Origin: Pleurotus ostreatus/Saccharomyces cerevisiae fusant
Lineage: Eukaryota > Opisthokonta
DNA length: 64,000 nt
Direction: 5' to 3'
Assembly: GCA_024196135.1 (NCBI GenBank)
Contig: JAMQCK010000042.1
Span: 79,536 to 143,535, forward strand
The position numbers and the translations under genes are program-made. Of this stretch, positions 1 to 9,620 are shown piece by piece (position 1 is the first letter of the stretch; the number at the start of each line of letters is the position of its first letter). The notes below the pieces were generated by a model that did no database searches, was not told the origin of the DNA, and saw nothing but the letters and a program-made list of their open reading frames with translations.

Positions 1-995
1 GCCTACCTTTGCTGGATCAATGGTCACGCAACATTCATTCCCATTTCAGGATCAGTAAGCCAGCGTTGCATGGTGCAGAAAACCAATGCTCAGAGAGCCC
101 GGTCGATATTCCTACCCGTCACTTAACATTCGTCTCGCACCTTTGAAACAACGTGCGAATGGTGCAGCTGCAACAAGGGAATCGGGGAAGTAATATGGGC
201 ACTCAGATCATGCATATGCATACCTGACTATGGTAATCAGTATACGACGACAACGACAACCACACACGTACTTATTGCAACCAATTGTCTTGCACGGTCA
301 TTGGTACGAAGGGGTTATCCAAGCCACGACAGCGGCGAGGTCCCGAGCATTTTGCGGGTGCAGAGAGCGACGGGTATATGGAGGAACGTAGTATATCGAG
401 GCGCTAACCGCCTTTTAGCTACGAAGCTAGTAGTCGCGTACGTCCGGATACTAGTGCGTACGCATGAGTACTGGTACGTACGCCTAAATGCCAACGACAG
501 AAGCAACACGAAGCACCACGGTACCAGATAGGAAGTCGAGTCCAGAGAGAGGAAGCAGAGGATACACGTCGAGCACGGAGGCTGGGTAGAGGCAGGATAA
601 ATAGGAAAGAAATGATACAGTGTAAGGATCAGGGATGCGGCGCGAATCCAATAAGAAGCAGTGCAAGATATACGTAGGGGGACACGAGAGAGCATACGTA
701 TGAAGAACAGACGCACTGGGAGCAGGCCCAAGAACAAGCCGGACCAAAAAAGGAGACTCAGACGGAGGCCCGAAAATCGGAGAAGCAGAAACAAAGGAAG
801 GTGAGATAGTCCGGGAAGGATACAGATTTTGTGAAGACGACAGGAGAGCGAAGCCGAAGGAGGACGAGATATAGGGAGGGAGACAGACTATAGAGGGCGA
901 GGCAAGCTATAGGGTGAAGGCGGAAAGAAGGGTAAATGGTGTGTAGTCTAGGGGTTGGTCGATGCGTATTAGACTTCGAGTGAGCGCATGACGCT
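1..995. other. 3' flank of the PKA gene, no gene seen
   Basis: No supported coding region. The open frames here lack a good ATG, splice context or recognisable motifs. At about 430-485 there is a degenerate cluster of GTACG-type repeats, probably simple sequence. The part next to 996 is likely 3' UTR of the kinase gene. Confidence 0.5.
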
Positions 996-2393
996 TTAGA
1001 ACTCAAGGAACTGATAGGCAGTGGGATCGAAGCGCTGTTCGAGCGCGGGCGGTTGCTCCTCGTGGAAGAGGCCCGGCATATCTTCCGCGGGAGGGAGCGG
1101 TAGGCGCAGGAAATGTCGAGTATCATCGCCGGAGGAAGTATGTGGAATTATCGGCGCCTGCGGACGAAATTAGTCTATATTCAGACGTTCCCCACAAATC
1201 ACTCACCATGATCTCTCTTCGCTCCAAAGCGTCCCAGTCTACGCCTCGGAACCATGGATGCTCCAGTACGTCCTGTGGTCCGCCGATCATGTTCCCCAGT
1301 CGCTTGGTACGGTCGGGATTAAGAAAGGCGCGGATGAGGCTTCTCGACAGCGGATCCATGCTACGCGGCCAATGGATATGTCCGTCGAGGATCTTCTCAT
1401 ATATTCCGTACGGCGATTCATCGAAGAAAGGGGGATAACCGACAAGCATCTCGTAGCAGAGCACGCCGACGGCCCACCAGTCCGCCGCCTTGCCGTGACC
1501 GTCGGACTGTATGATCTCCGGGGCGAGGTACTCTGGCGTTCCACACAGCGTCCACGTGCGGTCGTCGACGATCTTCGCGAAGCCGAAGTCGGTGAGGCGC
1601 AGGTAGCCGCGCGAGTCGAGGAGGAGGTTCTCGGGCTTGAGGTCGCGGTAGATGATGTTGAAGGAGTGGAGGTAGCGGAGGGCGAGAATGATGGTGGCGA
1701 GGTAGAAGCGCGTGACATCGGGGGTGAAGCGCTGGGCGCGGCGGAGGTGGGTGAAGAGCTCACCGCCGGGGACGTAGGACATGAGCATGTAGACATTCAG
1801 GCTGTCCTGGAAGGTGGCGAAGAGGTCGACGATGAAGGGGTGCTGGATGCGGGAGAGGATGTAACGCTCCGCGTTCACATGCTCCACTTGGCGCAGGCGC
1901 ACGATCTCGCTCTTGCGAAGGACCTTCATCGCGAAGTAGTTGTTCGACTCGCGGCCCCTATGTCGGACGATGAGAACGCGGGCGAACGTGCCCGTGCCTG
2001 CGGATCGGTGAGCACATGGAAGGGGGAAGTACGATGGGAAGACTTACCAAGGGTCCCCCGAACCTCGAAGTCTGTGAGCTTGATGCCGTATTTTTGCAGA
2101 TGGACCTTTTCGTCTTCGAGCAGGCGGAGGGGGGGCTGAGGCCGCTCCTCGTCGACCTGCATATCATGGTGAGAGGGTTGATGGGGTTGGTGGTGTGCCG
2201 GTCCGGGTGGTGGAAGTACGCGATCGACCATCTCTACGTCGTCGATGCTGAGCTCGCTGTGTCCGGGGGAAAGGGGTGGAGTGATAGGTGCGTCAGGCAC
2301 GACCTGAGATTCCCGTCTAGGGAGCGAGATGGGGCCCGAGCGAGGAGCGGCGTTCGCGAGGGAGGCGCGCGTGTTGGTCGCCGCGCCGGACAT
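996..2393 (-). CDS. pkaC: cAMP-dependent protein kinase catalytic subunit
   Basis: AGC-family Ser/Thr kinase that phosphorylates targets when cAMP releases its regulatory subunit; cytosol and nucleus. Three exons by phase: 2393-2048, 1997-1207, 1157-996, giving 432 aa. After a Pro-rich N-terminus of about 110 residues, the glycine loop GTLGTGTF is formed across intron 1. Then come the ATP-binding lysine in FAMKVL, the catalytic loop YRDLKPEN, DFGFAK and the activation segment TLCGTPEYLAPE. The last exon supplies the AGC C-tail ending in FLEF, matching the FxxF hydrophobic motif; without splicing at 1206/1158 this tail is lost and the frame stops early. An in-frame ATG at 2417 would add eight residues. 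It is divergent from the proteasome gene, with 280 bp between starts. Confidence 0.95.
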
Positions 2394-2673
2394 TATAAGA
2401 GCGGTGGTAGGATACAAGACAAAGTGTGGAGATTACAGACGCATGGAACGCAGCAACCGGCGGAAAAGGAAGGGTGAGGGGCCGGGCGTCGGCGGCGCAG
2501 GCGGTCGCGGTGGAAATGAGGAACTCGAGCAGCGGTTGTCAAAACCAAGTCGCACTCGGCGTCGGCACGGATGCCCACGCGACGCCGCACGTGGCAAGGC
2601 AGATGGCAAACATCCACATCGGGCGCCTCCATTACGCGTCGCCCAGACGCGTCTCTTGTCGCTGCCCATCACA
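2394..2673. promoter_or_regulatory. bidirectional promoter, PKA / proteasome alpha
   Basis: The 280 bp between the two divergent start codons must hold both core promoters and 5' UTRs. No clear TATA box was seen. Function is inferred from layout only. Confidence 0.5.
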
Positions 2674-3769
2674 ATGTCCAGGTCCTACGATCGCGGTGCG
2701 CACGACGAGCAGATGCCCTGGACTGGCTGCTGATCGATATCCAGCCCTCACCGTCTTCTCCCCCGATGGCCATCTCTTCCAGGTGCGTACTTCTCATCGG
2801 TGTATAGTACGCGTCTGATGATGGGTTAGGTCGAATATGCACTCGAAGCAGTGAGGAAGGGGACGTGCGCCGTGGGCGTGCGCGGGAAAGATGTCGTTGT
2901 CCTCGGTGTCGAGAAGAAGTCCGTCCTGCAACTCCAGGATCCCCGCACCGTCCGCAAGGTCGTCATGTTGGACGATCACGTATGCTTGGCCTTTGCTGGT
3001 GCGTCTTCATCGACCCTCCCCTCCGCACGAGGCTTATATACTGCAGGTCTCACCGCCGACGGTCGCATCTTGATTGACAAGGCACGGATAGAGTGTCAGA
3101 GCCATCGCCTCACCGTCGAAGACCCCGTCACTATCGAATACATCACGCGTCACATCGCTGGCATCCAACAAGTACGTCCCCCTTGCATCTCCCTTGCGAT
3201 TGCATCTCACGTACCCTCAGCGCTACACCCAATCCGGAGGCGTCCGCCCCTTCGGTATCTCTACCCTCATCGTTGGCTTCGACCCCCATGACACGCGCCC
3301 GCGACTCTACCAAACCGAACCCAGTGGCATCTACAGTGCATGGAAGGTGCGTCTTCTTCAGTCCCTCTCAGACCCTCGCTCATCGCGTGCAGGCAAACGC
3401 CATCGGCCGCTCCTCGAAAACCGTGCGCGAGTTCCTCGAGAAGAACCACAAGGACGACATGTCGCGGGAGGAGAGCATTAAGCTCACCGTCAAGAGCCTG
3501 CTCGAGGTCGTCCAGACGGGCGCGAAGAACATCGAGATCAGCGTCATGGAGAGCTACGGGAAGGTCACCACGCTCGAGCTCGCGGAGATCGAGGGCATTG
3601 TGGCGGAGATCGAGCGGGAGAAGGAGGCGGGTAAGTGCGATATTGAGTTTGTATGCGAACTACATGCTAACGCAGGTCGACAGAGGCGGAGCGCAAGCGG
3701 TCGAGATTGGCAGCGAGCTCTGCGGGGCAGGCGGCGATGTCGCAGCGGGTGGCAGACCAAGGGCAGTAG
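2674..3769 (+). CDS. PRE6: 20S proteasome subunit alpha type 7 (alpha-4)
   Basis: Structural alpha-ring subunit of the 20S proteasome; the alpha rings gate substrate entry and bind regulatory caps. Seven exons: 2674-2695, 2745-2782, 2830-2998, 3047-3171, 3221-3346, 3393-3630, 3684-3769, totalling 267 aa. The N-terminus [16 protein letters not shown] leads into [10 protein letters not shown], the proteasome alpha signature that closes the gate. The middle has the conserved GVRPFGIS and [17 protein letters not shown] stretches, and the C-terminus is a charged helix rich in Glu, Lys and Arg. The length is normal for the family (about 250 aa) with a slightly long tail. The first two exons are only 22 and 38 nt, so simple ORF calling misses the true start. 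Assignment to alpha-4 rather than another alpha subunit rests on overall similarity. Confidence 0.93.
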
Positions 3770-4598
3770 TTCAAACCTGTATTATCATACTCATCACTTT
3801 CACGGAATGTTGTCGCACGCACAGGGTAGCGCTGGTCAGACCTGAGAATTTACGGAAGGTCGCATCGTGCAGATAATTGCCTCCTTGCCACATAAGTATT
3901 CTGACCAGGCAGGTGCCTCTCCCAGTGGATGTAGGTCTGATCGCAAATTCTTTGTCGACGATCCATAAGACCAAGGTGCGTGGCTCGATGGACAGCGTGG
4001 ATTAGCTGACTTGACCTTGGGTGTAGGTACAGACCGAGAATGGGTCCACAGCGCATGCACGGTAAGGCCCATGCGATATACATGTTGTAGGTCCAAGCAA
4101 CGCTGGTCATTGTCCCAAAAAGGAAGCGGACTATGTCGTCCTGTTCTGAACTAAGCGCGCGAGCCGTTTCCAGCCTTCATGGCATTCTCATCGCAGATGC
4201 TTCATCCTGATTGTTTTGGAACTGCCTTCGCACAAGGCCGTACACAGTACACTGGATGTGGTAGCTCAACATGCGAGCGCGATCTGAGGTCATACCACAC
4301 ACGACGACAAAAGTTTATGATCCGCGGAGGCTTCTCTGTGAGTGCATCATAAACCAACAGACGCTTAAGCTAACAGGTCCATTCGAGGTAGTGAAATCAG
4401 ATTGTAACGGTCAATATACCTAGTCATAGCCTTTGTCTATGTCACTGCCTTGGTTTTTGCTTCCTTCATCGGCTATGATGGCCTCGACGACATAAACCGG
4501 GTTCTGAGTATTTATACCCTGCCACTCTTCCACAACGCCTCCGTCCCATCATCCTTCTTGCCATCGTCCCATTATCCTTCCTGCAACCTCCTCCAGCC
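3770..4598. other. intergenic, no gene seen
   Basis: Between the proteasome gene and the F-box gene on the same strand. No ORF with motifs. A TATA-like TATTTATACCC lies near 4508, about 90 bp before the downstream ATG and may be its core promoter. Confidence 0.4.
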
Positions 4599-6161
4599 AT
4601 GTTCTCTCACCGCGGCCTCTCGCCAGACCAGATCATGGAAGATCTGATACGACAAGTCTCGATCCACGCACCCATCGAGCATCTCCGCTCCGGTGTCCTG
4701 CCAAACGCGCAAACAATCGCTGTGCTGGAGGAGATCAAGGACGAGCTCGAAGAACTTTACGATAGGGCCCTAGCCACATACCGCGGCCACGACGCCAGGA
4801 GGCGCATCAAGAACGCCTTATCACTTTGCAACGCCGCCCTCGCCCCCATTCGCCGCCTCCCTCGCGAGCTGCTGATCATGATCTTCGAGATGGCGCTTCC
4901 GCAACGTTGGCATTTCGCCGCCGCTTCGCTGGTGCCCGAGTACATCAACGTCTGCCACGTCTGGCGCGAGGTGACAATTGGCTACCCGCATCTCTGGACG
5001 GCCTTCACGGTTCATCAGGGCACTCACGAGGGCGCGATGGCTAATCGCCTGGCTTGGACCGCTGGCCAGCCGCTCAGCGTCTGCATCCTGGACTGGAACT
5101 TCTACATCTTCAAAAGCGGACGCATACATCCAGACTCGAACCCCGGCTTCTGGAGTGAGGAAACGCTGCGCCTGGTATTCGCCGAGTCGCACCGCTGGCG
5201 CAAGCTGGACATCGACCTCCAGCGCATGAGGAATGCGCTTGATCCCTTCTGGCCGGAGACGTTCCCCATGCTCACCGACCTGAACATCCAGGTGTACAAT
5301 AACCTTGCGGAGGCTGTCGAGTTCTTCGGCGAGGTCGCTCCGAATGTGACCAAGCTCGAATCGTGCTGCGTAAAGCTGAACCCCGACAACCCCATCAAGA
5401 TCCCCGCTGCGTGGAAACTCAAGTACCTCGAGCTGCACCCGGCGGCGAGCTCGGAGCAGTACCTGGCTGACTTGATGCAAACCATCGCGCAATGTGCGGA
5501 CACCTTGGAGTATCTGGAGGTGTACACCCACGACGTCGGTGAGGTGGTAGGGACGTACCACACCATCACCTTCCCCAAGCTCCGCAAGCTTAAGCTCTGG
5601 TTGGACGCGTGCCATCTCTGCCGCTACGTCGTCGCCCCGCAGATCGAGAGCATCATCCTCAAGCGCGACAACCCCGGCATGTCGGGGGTGAACGAGCCCG
5701 AGCTGACTTCATTGCACGAGCTACTCCGCCGCTCGGCGAGCTCGGATGGCGCGTGCTCCCTCAAGCGCCTCGAACTCTTGAAGTTGTATCCCGTCAAGCC
5801 GCAGACGGTGCTGGACTGCCTCAACCTCGTCCCTCAGCTTACCAGCCTCAAGATCAGCGATGCGAGCGAGTACTGTGATCCGGACTATCAAAAGGAAGGG
5901 CACAAGCTCATCATCTCGCCGGAGCTCTTGCAGGAGATGACGCGCTCTTGGGATGCGAACGACTCTCGGAATCGGCTACTGCCCAAGCTCTCGACGCTCC
6001 GCCTGCTCTACGGATACGAGACTGAAAAGATGCAACTGCCTGCGCTCGGAATGTTGATGACGAGGAGAACTATTTTCGATTCCAACAATACTGTGCCGTT
6101 GGTTGACTGTGAAGTGGCGCCTGAAAGGGATAGTGATAGGATACTCGTAATTGAGGATTGA
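4599..6161 (+). CDS. F-box-like domain protein
   Basis: Single uninterrupted frame of 520 aa. A short acidic coiled-coil stretch lies around residues 41-70, followed by a basidiomycete F-box-like domain at about 81-134: core IRRLPRELLIMIFEMAL, then VCHVWREVTIGYPHLWTAF. The rest looks like degenerate leucine-rich repeats, with recurring LxxLxL pieces such as PKLRKLKLWL and LKRLELLKL. Such proteins are expected to bridge Skp1-Cullin1 and a substrate for ubiquitination; the substrate is unknown. The start at 4599 opens the frame; a second ATG 12 codons in is possible. It converges with another F-box gene, with 142 bp between the stops. The family is strongly expanded and fast-evolving in basidiomycetes. 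Confidence 0.85.
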   Translation: MFSHRGLSPDQIMEDLIRQVSIHAPIEHLRSGVLPNAQTIAVLEEIKDELEELYDRALATYRGHDARRRIKNALSLCNAALAPIRRLPRELLIMIFEMALPQRWHFAAASLVPEYINVCHVWREVTIGYPHLWTAFTVHQGTHEGAMANRLAWTAGQPLSVCILDWNFYIFKSGRIHPDSNPGFWSEETLRLVFAESHRWRKLDIDLQRMRNALDPFWPETFPMLTDLNIQVYNNLAEAVEFFGEVAPNVTKLESCCVKLNPDNPIKIPAAWKLKYLELHPAASSEQYLADLMQTIAQCADTLEYLEVYTHDVGEVVGTYHTITFPKLRKLKLWLDACHLCRYVVAPQIESIILKRDNPGMSGVNEPELTSLHELLRRSASSDGACSLKRLELLKLYPVKPQTVLDCLNLVPQLTSLKISDASEYCDPDYQKEGHKLIISPELLQEMTRSWDANDSRNRLLPKLSTLRLLYGYETEKMQLPALGMLMTRRTIFDSNNTVPLVDCEVAPERDSDRILVIED

Positions 6162-6303
6162 TTAGATATCATATATATCGTTTGTCTGTGCGTCGTGATA
6201 AAAGGCTTTACCAGGCGAAGGACAGATACAGTACATATACAGTAGAGAGGATGAACTGCCTGATCACTGCCCGATCGCGAGGATGCATATAGTTCCTTCC
6301 TAC

Positions 6304-7905
6304 TCAATTGTCCTCAGGAGCATAGCGGATCGACACATCGCGAAGACTATCTGTCATCGCCCTCCTTGCCAGTACCAAATCTGCAATGTCCCTATCTGCA
6401 TTTGCCCACTGTTTCAGAACAATTGCAAGGCTTTTCAGTGCAGGCATCGGGACGGTCCCGTTTCTAGGATGGAGCAAAGAGATGAAGCGCTCAGTGATGT
6501 CCCACTGAGATGGTATGATTATCAGGTCGAGGATTGTCGACATCTGAGGCAGCCCAAAGATGGTCATGAGGATCGACTCGTCGATAGTGCCGCAGGGGTC
6601 GAGCCTCAAGGATATTAAGCCAGTCTCTGCCTGTTTCACAATTTGTGTAAGCAGGTTAGGTTCAATGAAGGGCCACCCGTGGGGATCGGCGCCTCTATTC
6701 GTGTATGATAATAGAATGAGACGAAGCAAAGCTGGGAACGAGTAGGTGGTAAAGACGGCGTCAAATGGTCCGTCACCTTCCAAGAATATATACTGCAAGG
6801 AAGTGTGACGGATGGGACGACTAGCGCAAGCCATCACAACACCTGTGCAATTAAGACGCATACTTTGCAGCGAGACGGCCATGTCCAAGATGTACATGAG
6901 CATGTTTTGCGTGATTGGACGTCCATGCAAATCCAGTTCGACGAGCTGTTGCCAAGGCACATTGACTGGGCATTCTACCACGTACTTCGTGCAGTCATAG
7001 GCGTGCCAGGTTAGGGCTGCCAGCGAGGGTGCTGAGTAGAGACGTTCGAAGATTTGGGGGTCCTGCACACTGAAATGAAACCGTACGTCCACTTTCTCGA
7101 GAGCCAAGAGTGGACCGCCGAGCTGACTGGCAAGTCGAAGAGCCGACTCCTCACCGACCGTGATGTCCAATATCTTGATCTGAGCGATATACTCGACGAT
7201 GAAATTCAGGCAGTGGCAGAAATTGTTGTGTTCGAAAAGCGCAGGCTCATCCGGAGAATTCTCGTCCAGAAGATCGTCGCGAGGTAATTCATGGTACGAA
7301 ACGTCCAATCCAAGGCCTCTGGCACGCTCCACACCAACAGAGGCAAGCTCTAGATGGCCACCCGTCCCCAAACAGGGGTTTAGATTGATTCGTTGCCAAA
7401 GCATTGGCAGGTCCAAGGCGATGTCTCGCCAGAGCGCGCAGACGTGCGTGAGCCTGAACGGAGCGAAGGTCGAATCCTCATTGAGGAGCCGATCACTGTC
7501 GGCGCAGAAGATGAATATGAAGCAGAGCAACTCGGTGGGCAGGCGATTGATTGGAGGCACGTTGACAGTGCCTGGCTTGGAGAGGGTGTGGCGTCGCGTC
7601 CGCAATCGAGAGGTCAATGTCAGCATCGACAGAAAAGAGCTCGCGGCAGAACGACGAGAAGAGGATCCGGAAATCGAGTCGGACGAGTGCAAGGAGCGTT
7701 TCGAGAGCCAGCTCGAGCCGCCACTATTTCGTATCCGGTTTGAGTCTCCACCCTCGAAGAAGTTCTCGTGGAACTGCAGCAAGTCAAGCGTCAGGACTGT
7801 GAGCTCAATAGCAGTCTATGAGCCGCGCACCTCATGTGGCATCATGCGTTCAAGCTTTTGAGCAGCATGGCGAAACGCGCGGCGAGACGTCGAAAGGAGG
7901 TCCAT
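6304..7905 (-). CDS. F-box-like domain protein
   Basis: Two exons: 7905-7831 (MDLLSTSRRAFRHAAQ...) and 7773-6304, total 514 aa. The long frame itself has no ATG at its 5' end; a 57-nt GTGCGC...CTGCAG intron in phase 0 joins it to the small first exon, so I place the start there. After a Ser/Arg-rich N-terminus, the F-box-like domain lies at about residues 99-155: INRLPTELLCFIFIFC, then LTHVCALWRDIALDLPMLW. The remainder resembles an irregular leucine-rich solenoid. Predicted role: substrate adaptor of an SCF ubiquitin ligase. It is only distantly similar to its convergent F-box neighbour, so this is not a recent duplicate. Confidence 0.82.
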
Positions 7906-8479
7906 GATCTCGGGGCACGGACGAAGGTAGGTAGCTCTACAGAATCCCAAGCAGTGCGCGTGTATAAGTACCGCAGTTATCTATTGTCGCTAAGAACGGT
8001 AAGCCCTTTGTGTCGCCAGATGGTTCCTTTCCATTCTTATGGAAGAGAAGGGCATGATGCGGCGTTGTCCGAGCCCACAGTTGACCTTGTCTATCTTCTA
8101 TCTGATTTCAGCTGAAGTGAGAGCGTAGTTTCCGGTGGGAGTATGCAGGAAGACTTCAGGAAGAAAGAGCCGAACGGCAGAAGCCGGCGAAGGTGAGCTT
8201 CCTGCCTGGTTCTCGGAGTCGGAGCGGACAAACGTGCGCTTCGTGTCACGCGCAAGTCACGAGCAGCACACGCTGCGCCGGCTCGAACCGAAATAACGGA
8301 AGCCCGCCCTGGCGTCCAGCTGATAACGCCGCTCAAAGAGACTTGCGTGAGATACCCTTCGTGGCGTTGAATGCAAGCCACTTCGGCCCTCGGCTACGCA
8401 TTCGTTCGACTGACGCTCCGGACCATATATGCGCCATGTTTGGCGGTGCGCGAGTTTCTGGAGGAGCCAAAGCATGTGG

Positions 8480-8497
8480 GCGGCGCCGCGGCGCCGC
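8480..8497. repeat. perfect 18-bp GC palindrome upstream of metallothionein 1
   Basis: GCGGCGCCGCGGCGCCGC equals its own reverse complement and is followed by more GCC repeats to about 8506. It lies about 160 bp before the ATG. It may be a GC-box-type site or a simple repeat. The second metallothionein promoter lacks it. Confidence 0.6.
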
Positions 8498-8516
8498 CGC
8501 CGCCGTAGTCCCCCCA

Positions 8517-8582
8517 TATGAGACTAGGCGCTTCAGTAAATCCCGCAAACAGAGGTAAATTGCTCACCTGGATTCGTATAAG
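8517..8582 (+). promoter_or_regulatory. metallothionein 1 core promoter, shared block with metallothionein 2
   Basis: The block contains TAAATCCCGCAAACA at 8537, AAATTGCTCACCT at 8557 and a TATA box (GTATAAGG) at 8576, 80 bp before the ATG. The same three elements occur at 29523, 29543 and 29562 with exactly the same spacing to each other and to the start codon of metallothionein 2. Conservation of order and distance across 21 kb suggests a functional, possibly metal-responsive, control region. It does not match the yeast Ace1 site. Confidence 0.75.
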
Positions 8583-8655
8583 GGGCAGCCCGGGCTGCCG
8601 AGGGACCTCCAGACTCGCAGTTCTAAGCAACTACCTGATCACCAACTCACTCAAC

Positions 8656-8866
8656 ATGCACGCCTCTGTAAGTGTCTTCGGGTTCGGGGTCGTGGAACGC
8701 GTATTTACCTGCTCTGCAGTCCATCCAGGTCCCCGTCGACGCCCACTGCAACCAGAGCGACTGCAAGTGCAAGTACGTCCTTCACCGCAATGGGCTTGGA
8801 CGGGTTACTGACAGACATCATAGCTGCTCCTGCGCCTCCAACGACTGCAAGTGCTGCAGCAAGTAA
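8656..8866 (+). CDS. metallothionein 1 (35 aa)
   Basis: Three exons, 8656-8667, 8720-8772 and 8824-8866, code for 35 residues. The N-terminal 13 residues (MHASSIQVPVDAH) are cysteine-free. They are followed by eight cysteines arranged mainly as C-x-C pairs (CKCNCSC, CKCCSK), with no aromatic residues. This is the pattern of fungal copper/zinc/cadmium-binding metallothioneins, which buffer metal ions in the cytosol through thiolate clusters. It is too short for ordinary gene callers. The paralogue at 29642 has the same intron positions and phases. Which metal it prefers cannot be read from the sequence. Confidence 0.88.
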
Positions 8867-9620
8867 ATCAACCCAGACCTTCCGGTCTTCGTCGACGCGC
8901 ACTCCTTGTACTCTCTGTATCATGGATGTCCTATGAAGCTGTCTGAATAATGTCATAATAACAATGGGAGGAATTTCTTGAACCTGCACCTGCGTCGAGT
9001 GTGAATCGTACTTGCCTTGAGCTCGAGATAAGGGCTGCCGTCAGTTAGCCGTCAGGCAGAGTCAGGACTCAGGCGCGCGGGCTCAGTAAGGAGCGATGCC
9101 AGTGCGCAGCCGGGCTTCCGCTTCCTGTGCGCAGTCAAGCTCCAGCTTCCAGCACCGCCTAAGATACGCAGTGGCGAACTTGTCGCGGCGATCGCCGGAC
9201 TTGGAGGGGCTTGACTCTTGGCGAGTATCGACGATATCCAAGCGCTTGAACGCTTGAGCAACCCTACGGAGGCTATAACTTTAGGCCAATGTCCAGCGTA
9301 CGAATGATAGGCCACTCACCACTATACACCCAACCCCCTCCAACTATGAAACTTACTGTCATACTGAAGCGCACCTTGGTCTCAACAGCATCTCGTTCGA
9401 AGAGCAAGAGCAGTCCACCGACCTCACAGCAGTCCGCCGCATCGAGTCATATGTACATTTTGGTATGTAATTAGGGCTAAGATTGACATCCGAAGGGTAG
9501 ATAGATATATGAGTTCGGCGCCAGACCCACCGCCCGCACTGGCCCTGGTATCGGTGCTGGTGGCGGGGTTTGCGCTGCAACTGCCTGTGGTGTGGTCGTG
9601 GCCTAGGCTCGCGCAGATAC
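8867..9620. other. intergenic, no gene seen
   Basis: 3' flanks of metallothionein 1 and of the convergent F-box gene. Short open frames here have no motifs or splice support. Confidence 0.45.

Larger units (their letters stand above)
7906..8655. other. intergenic between F-box gene and metallothionein 1
   Basis: Divergent promoters of the flanking genes. No coding region supported. It holds an 18-bp GC palindrome at 8480-8497 and the promoter block described separately at 8517-8582. Confidence 0.5.

Noticed and set aside
315..794. hydrophobic 159-codon minus-strand frame downstream of PKA
   Set aside because: It lacks an ATG start, has no supporting motif and includes simple GTACG repeats. 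Probably chance.
1123..1157. early stop of the PKA frame
   Set aside because: It disappears when the intron at 1158-1206 is removed, restoring the conserved C-tail, so the gene is not truncated.
2415..2417. alternative upstream ATG for PKA
   Set aside because: Possible but adds only eight residues of no family similarity. The next Met gives the usual short start; not excluded.
4821..5615. 264-codon minus-strand open frame
   Set aside because: Opposite the F-box gene at 4599-6161. No ATG-proximal motif and mirror codon bias.
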